24,516 nucleotides of DNA from Saccoglossus kowalevskii (taxonomy: Eukaryota > Hemichordata > Enteropneusta > Harrimaniidae): NCBI RefSeq assembly GCF_000003605.2, contig NW_003112980.1, positions 81,699-106,214 of the forward strand, given 5' to 3'. The notes under the pieces were generated by a model. That model was given only the letters and a program-made list of their open reading frames with translations. It had not been told where the DNA came from and searched no databases. A program made the translations under genes and the position numbers. Shown in pieces: positions 22,561-24,516 of the stretch; within the stretch, counting starts at the first letter, position 1, and each line of letters starts with the position of its first letter.

Positions 22561-23062
22561 GACATTGGCGGACGTTCATTGCCTGGACCTGTACAGTGTT
22601 GTGGTCTTAACGCTTTTAGACGACAAAGTCAAACTATTGTCACCCTTCACAAATGTAACCGGCATTTTCCACAAAATTAAGTATGAAAATATGGTTTCTG
22701 ACATTTTGAGTGGAGGGGCGACATATGTCATCAATGTTGAGAAATTTAACTTCTGTCAGATACCGGAAATATTAATTACCTGTTTTTTAATATAAGTATT
22801 TTCATTTTACCAGTCCTGGTTGTAACTCTGCATGTCTGTTGTTTCTTGCTCTACGGTACCCTAGAAACACTGTCCCTCAACTTGGTGCTCACAGAAACAA
22901 CAATGTCACTATCTGAAATGCTGAAATGGATGCAGCATTGTTCAACATTATATATATATATGACTTCATAAAAGATTATATTATTACTCAAACTAACTTA
23001 ATACTAACCTGAAATTATACATGCATGTTTGAAATAGAATAAAATATTGCTTTATTACAAAC
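22561..23062. other. intergenic stretch between the divergent genes
   Basis: A plus-strand frame at 22559-22795 is open for 78 codons but only from a TTG, with no domain or splice evidence. The rest is AT-rich with a short TATATATA run near 22950. Confidence 0.5.
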
Positions 23063-23066
23063 TTAA

Positions 23067-23280
23067 CCATTTCACCACCAGTTCCCTCTTTTCATCACAA
23101 ATTCACAAAATAGTCCCGTTTATAGTCTGCACTTTCCTTCAGAAGATTGGGGGGAAAAATGAAAATTGACTCACATTTTGTCTGTTGGTTCCAAAATTGG
23201 AATTCATTTCCAGAAATATTGAAAAATATAAAAAAAAAAGTACTGACAGATTTGGGCAAGAAAGTCTGGTGGTGAAAGAG
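23067..23280. mobile_element. piggyBac-type MITE with intact TTAA target sites
   Basis: The 214-bp element is bounded by TTAA at 23063-23066 and 23281-23284. It has terminal inverted repeats CCATTTCACCACCAG (23067-23081) and, as reverse complement of the right end, CTCTTTCACCACCAG, matching at 13 of 15 positions. TTAA duplication with CC/CT-starting ends is the hallmark of piggyBac-superfamily insertions. No transposase is encoded, so it would have moved in trans. A related copy is at 6113-6349. It lies between the two divergent genes. Confidence 0.75.
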
Positions 23281-23640
23281 TTAACCAAAATCAAACAATT
23301 TTGTATGTTTCTACACATGAAATAAAAAACGATTTGTCACAGGTTGTTTTCCATGGTTACTGATGAGTGTCCATGGTGTGCTGTAACATTGTTACATATT
23401 AGCAAGAACACTGATATTTGTACACATGTACACGTGAGGTGGGGGTGATTCATTGACTGTTCACAAAAACAGGACTTAAGTGCATGTATTATGATCCATA
23501 TAGATATCAGCCTGTATATTCAGGTATTTGACCTTCAGACTGTGTCTAATGTCATGTCTATATAAACCTTGTAAAGGTGAAATCTTGTAAAATATTAATA
23601 TATTTATCATTGTTTCTATTCATACATTTGTAGCGTGATT

Positions 23641-23698
23641 ACACCGACTAGACTTCCAATACGTATACGCAGCAACCAAACTTCCAATACTAAACAGT
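23641..23698 (+). other. possible 5' non-coding exon end of the PhnD-like gene
   Basis: A good splice donor (ACA then GTAAGT) occurs at 23699. A good acceptor with pyrimidine tract TTTATTTCTCTTGAAG ends at 23963, eight bases before the start codon at 23971. Together they suggest a leader exon ending at 23698 and a 265-nt 5'UTR intron. The start of the leader exon is not defined; 23641 is only a nominal limit. The segment contains a short direct repeat of about 12 nt (CTTCCAATAC core) at 23655 and 23679. Transcript evidence is needed, so confidence is low. Confidence 0.3.
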
Positions 23699-23776
23699 AA
23701 GTTTGTAACACTTTTAGTTCTGTAATATGTTTTTGTAACTGATCAAAAATAGTTGTGAGTTTTACTTTGCATACCA

Positions 23777-23935
23777 TGTCTGTGAGGAACTGGCAGAAAT
23801 ATTGTGCAAACTTGGCTGCCGTAGCTCATATGACTGTAGTCTTGGTTTTATTATTGTAGTCCGTCCACTAAATCATCATGGCATGTACATAATAAACATA
23901 AATTTTTTTGCATATAAATAATAAATCTATAATAA
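23777..23935 (-). pseudogene. decayed partial copy of SH2B exon 1 and its 5' flank
   Basis: Positions 23777-23826 match 21658-21707 at 41 of 50 bases, and all nine differences are transitions. A second block (about 23834-23850) matches 21741-21757, in the zipper-domain coding start. Further blocks match the 5' flank (TGTAGTCC, AAATCATC, a GCATAT/ACATAA stretch) up to about 23935. In the coding frame the copy still reads AAKFAQYF then CQFLTD, parallel to AAEFARHF and RQFLTD. However, the region coding for WAELCEHHAQ and the start codon is missing, and a TGA interrupts the frame. Several CpGs of the parent are TpG or CpA here, consistent with old methylation-driven decay. It lies in the same orientation 2,119 bp away, inside the proposed 5'UTR intron of the PhnD-like gene. 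A non-functional segmental duplicate is the best reading. Confidence 0.8.
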
Positions 23936-23970
23936 TAATGATTATAGTTTATTTCTCTTGAAGTTGAAAG

Positions 23971-24184
23971 ATGAATGACATCATGACATCAGATGTGACG
24001 CCGCAAAGATGCCTCCGATTCATCACATACCTTGCTCCAAGTGTTCCAATTGAATTCTTTCAAACTCTGACGTATTATTTAGAAGAGAAACTGAACATAG
24101 CGTCCTTTCTAATGTATGAAAGTCGATGGTCTGGTCCAAATCCAGATGCAGTTGACCCTTTCACTCTCAATATAGCTGATGTTG
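23971..24184 (+). CDS. PhnD-like phosphonate/phosphate-binding-type protein, first coding exon (partial gene)
   Basis: The ATG at 23971 (A at -3) opens 71 codons plus one base, ending GTTG before a GTAAGC donor (phase 1). Residues 15-29 (LRFITYLAPSVPIEF) and 49-64 (YESRWSGPNPDAVDPF), then ADVG at 69-72, reproduce the N-terminal pattern of the bacterial substrate-binding family of phosphonate/phosphate ABC transporters (PhnD-like, Pfam Phosphonate-bd). In those proteins a TYLAPS-type strand is followed by a helix, an E.R.SGP motif, a DPF motif and D.GF. In bacteria these are periplasmic proteins with signal peptides. Here the N-terminus is short, acidic-polar and has no hydrophobic signal, so a cytosolic product is inferred. 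The rest of the gene lies to the right of the window or beyond the intron starting at 24185. The family match is by motif memory only. The ligand and role in an animal are unknown. Confidence 0.72.
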
Positions 24185-24516
24185 GTAAGCTTCATAGGTT
24201 GTGTTTGAGTCACAGTCTGCTCATTACTATTGATATTATATACGACCAAGATGCTATTAACAATTATATTAACTACTATTACGAAGATCGATAATGTGAC
24301 ATTATTTATAAAACTAGTGTGGATTTTGGTGGATACCGGTAATCATTTTGAACAAAGATGCAATGATTTCAATAACATTAGTACATTTGATTTTTGTGAC
24401 CATGGATTTAGTGTCATGAATTAGTTTTCGCGTATCTGTTGACCGACTTAATTAGTTGATTATTAGCTGAATTGCTGTGTTATGTCTGTCATCGTTTAGG
24501 CAGGCGAGGTCCTGGA
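24185..24516 (+). other. start of the next intron of the PhnD-like gene
   Basis: Begins with donor GTAAGC. The next exon should start with two bases completing a Gly codon and probably encode a Phe-containing continuation of ADVG. Possible acceptors near 24499 and 24503 give Gly-Arg or Gly-Glu, which do not fit the family, so the next exon is probably outside the window. Confidence 0.55.

Noticed and set aside
22559-22795. 78-codon plus-strand frame in the intergenic interval
   Set aside because: Opens only from TTG, has no recognisable domain and no splice support, although its composition is slightly GC-richer than the surroundings.

Overview
The window looks like part of a nuclear genome from an invertebrate animal. 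It is AT-rich, its genes are broken into exons with GT-AG introns, and non-coding DNA is crowded with small inverted-repeat elements, microsatellites and minisatellites. The mix of TTAA-flanked elements, elements with TACTGTAAA ends, and a Helentron-like element with tandem core repeats followed by a GAC-rich stretch and a terminal hairpin suggests a lophotrochozoan such as a mollusc. I cannot fix the species from the sequence.

Two genes can be recognised, arranged head to head. On the minus strand is an SH2B-family (SH2B/APS/Lnk) adaptor gene. Its first coding exon (21131-21784) carries the N-terminal phenylalanine-zipper dimerisation domain, a basic linker and the first part of a PH domain. 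After an 11,606-nt intron, a second exon (9423-9524) continues the PH domain in the same phase. The PH C-terminus, SH2 domain and C-terminal tail were not found. A Ser/Pro-rich possible exon at 75-196 on the same strand may belong to this gene, but it cannot be spliced directly to the second exon in frame. On the plus strand, 23971-24184 is a first coding exon with the N-terminal signature of the bacterial phosphonate/phosphate periplasmic binding family (PhnD-like). It lacks a signal peptide, ends at a splice donor and leaves the window. A possible 5' non-coding exon lies just upstream.

From left to right: 1-9422 is the SH2B downstream intron region. It holds the possible exon, a 25-nt inverted-repeat element (1994-2288), two Helentron-like elements (about 3150-3540 and 4091-4935), a 21-bp minisatellite (5014-5735), a piggyBac-type MITE (6113-6349), an eight-copy 71-bp array (7673-8231) and a TACTGTAAA-type MITE (8746-8929). 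The SH2B intron 9525-21130 holds a CpG-richer patch with a duplicated block (about 10640-11000), a 39-bp minisatellite (about 12040-14325) containing an assembly gap, a G-rich tract (15179-15226) and three more TACTGTAAA-type elements. The 21785-23970 interval separates the two genes. It contains CpG-rich presumed promoter DNA, a second piggyBac-type MITE with intact TTAA sites (23067-23280), and a decayed partial copy of SH2B exon 1 (23777-about 23935).

The points most worth checking are the PhnD-like gene in an animal-type gene structure, the CpG-decayed duplicate of SH2B exon 1, and the direct evidence that the N gap at 13413-13464 separates two copies of the same sequence, so the minisatellite is probably falsely expanded. 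I saw no CRISPR array, rRNA, tRNA or prokaryotic operon.
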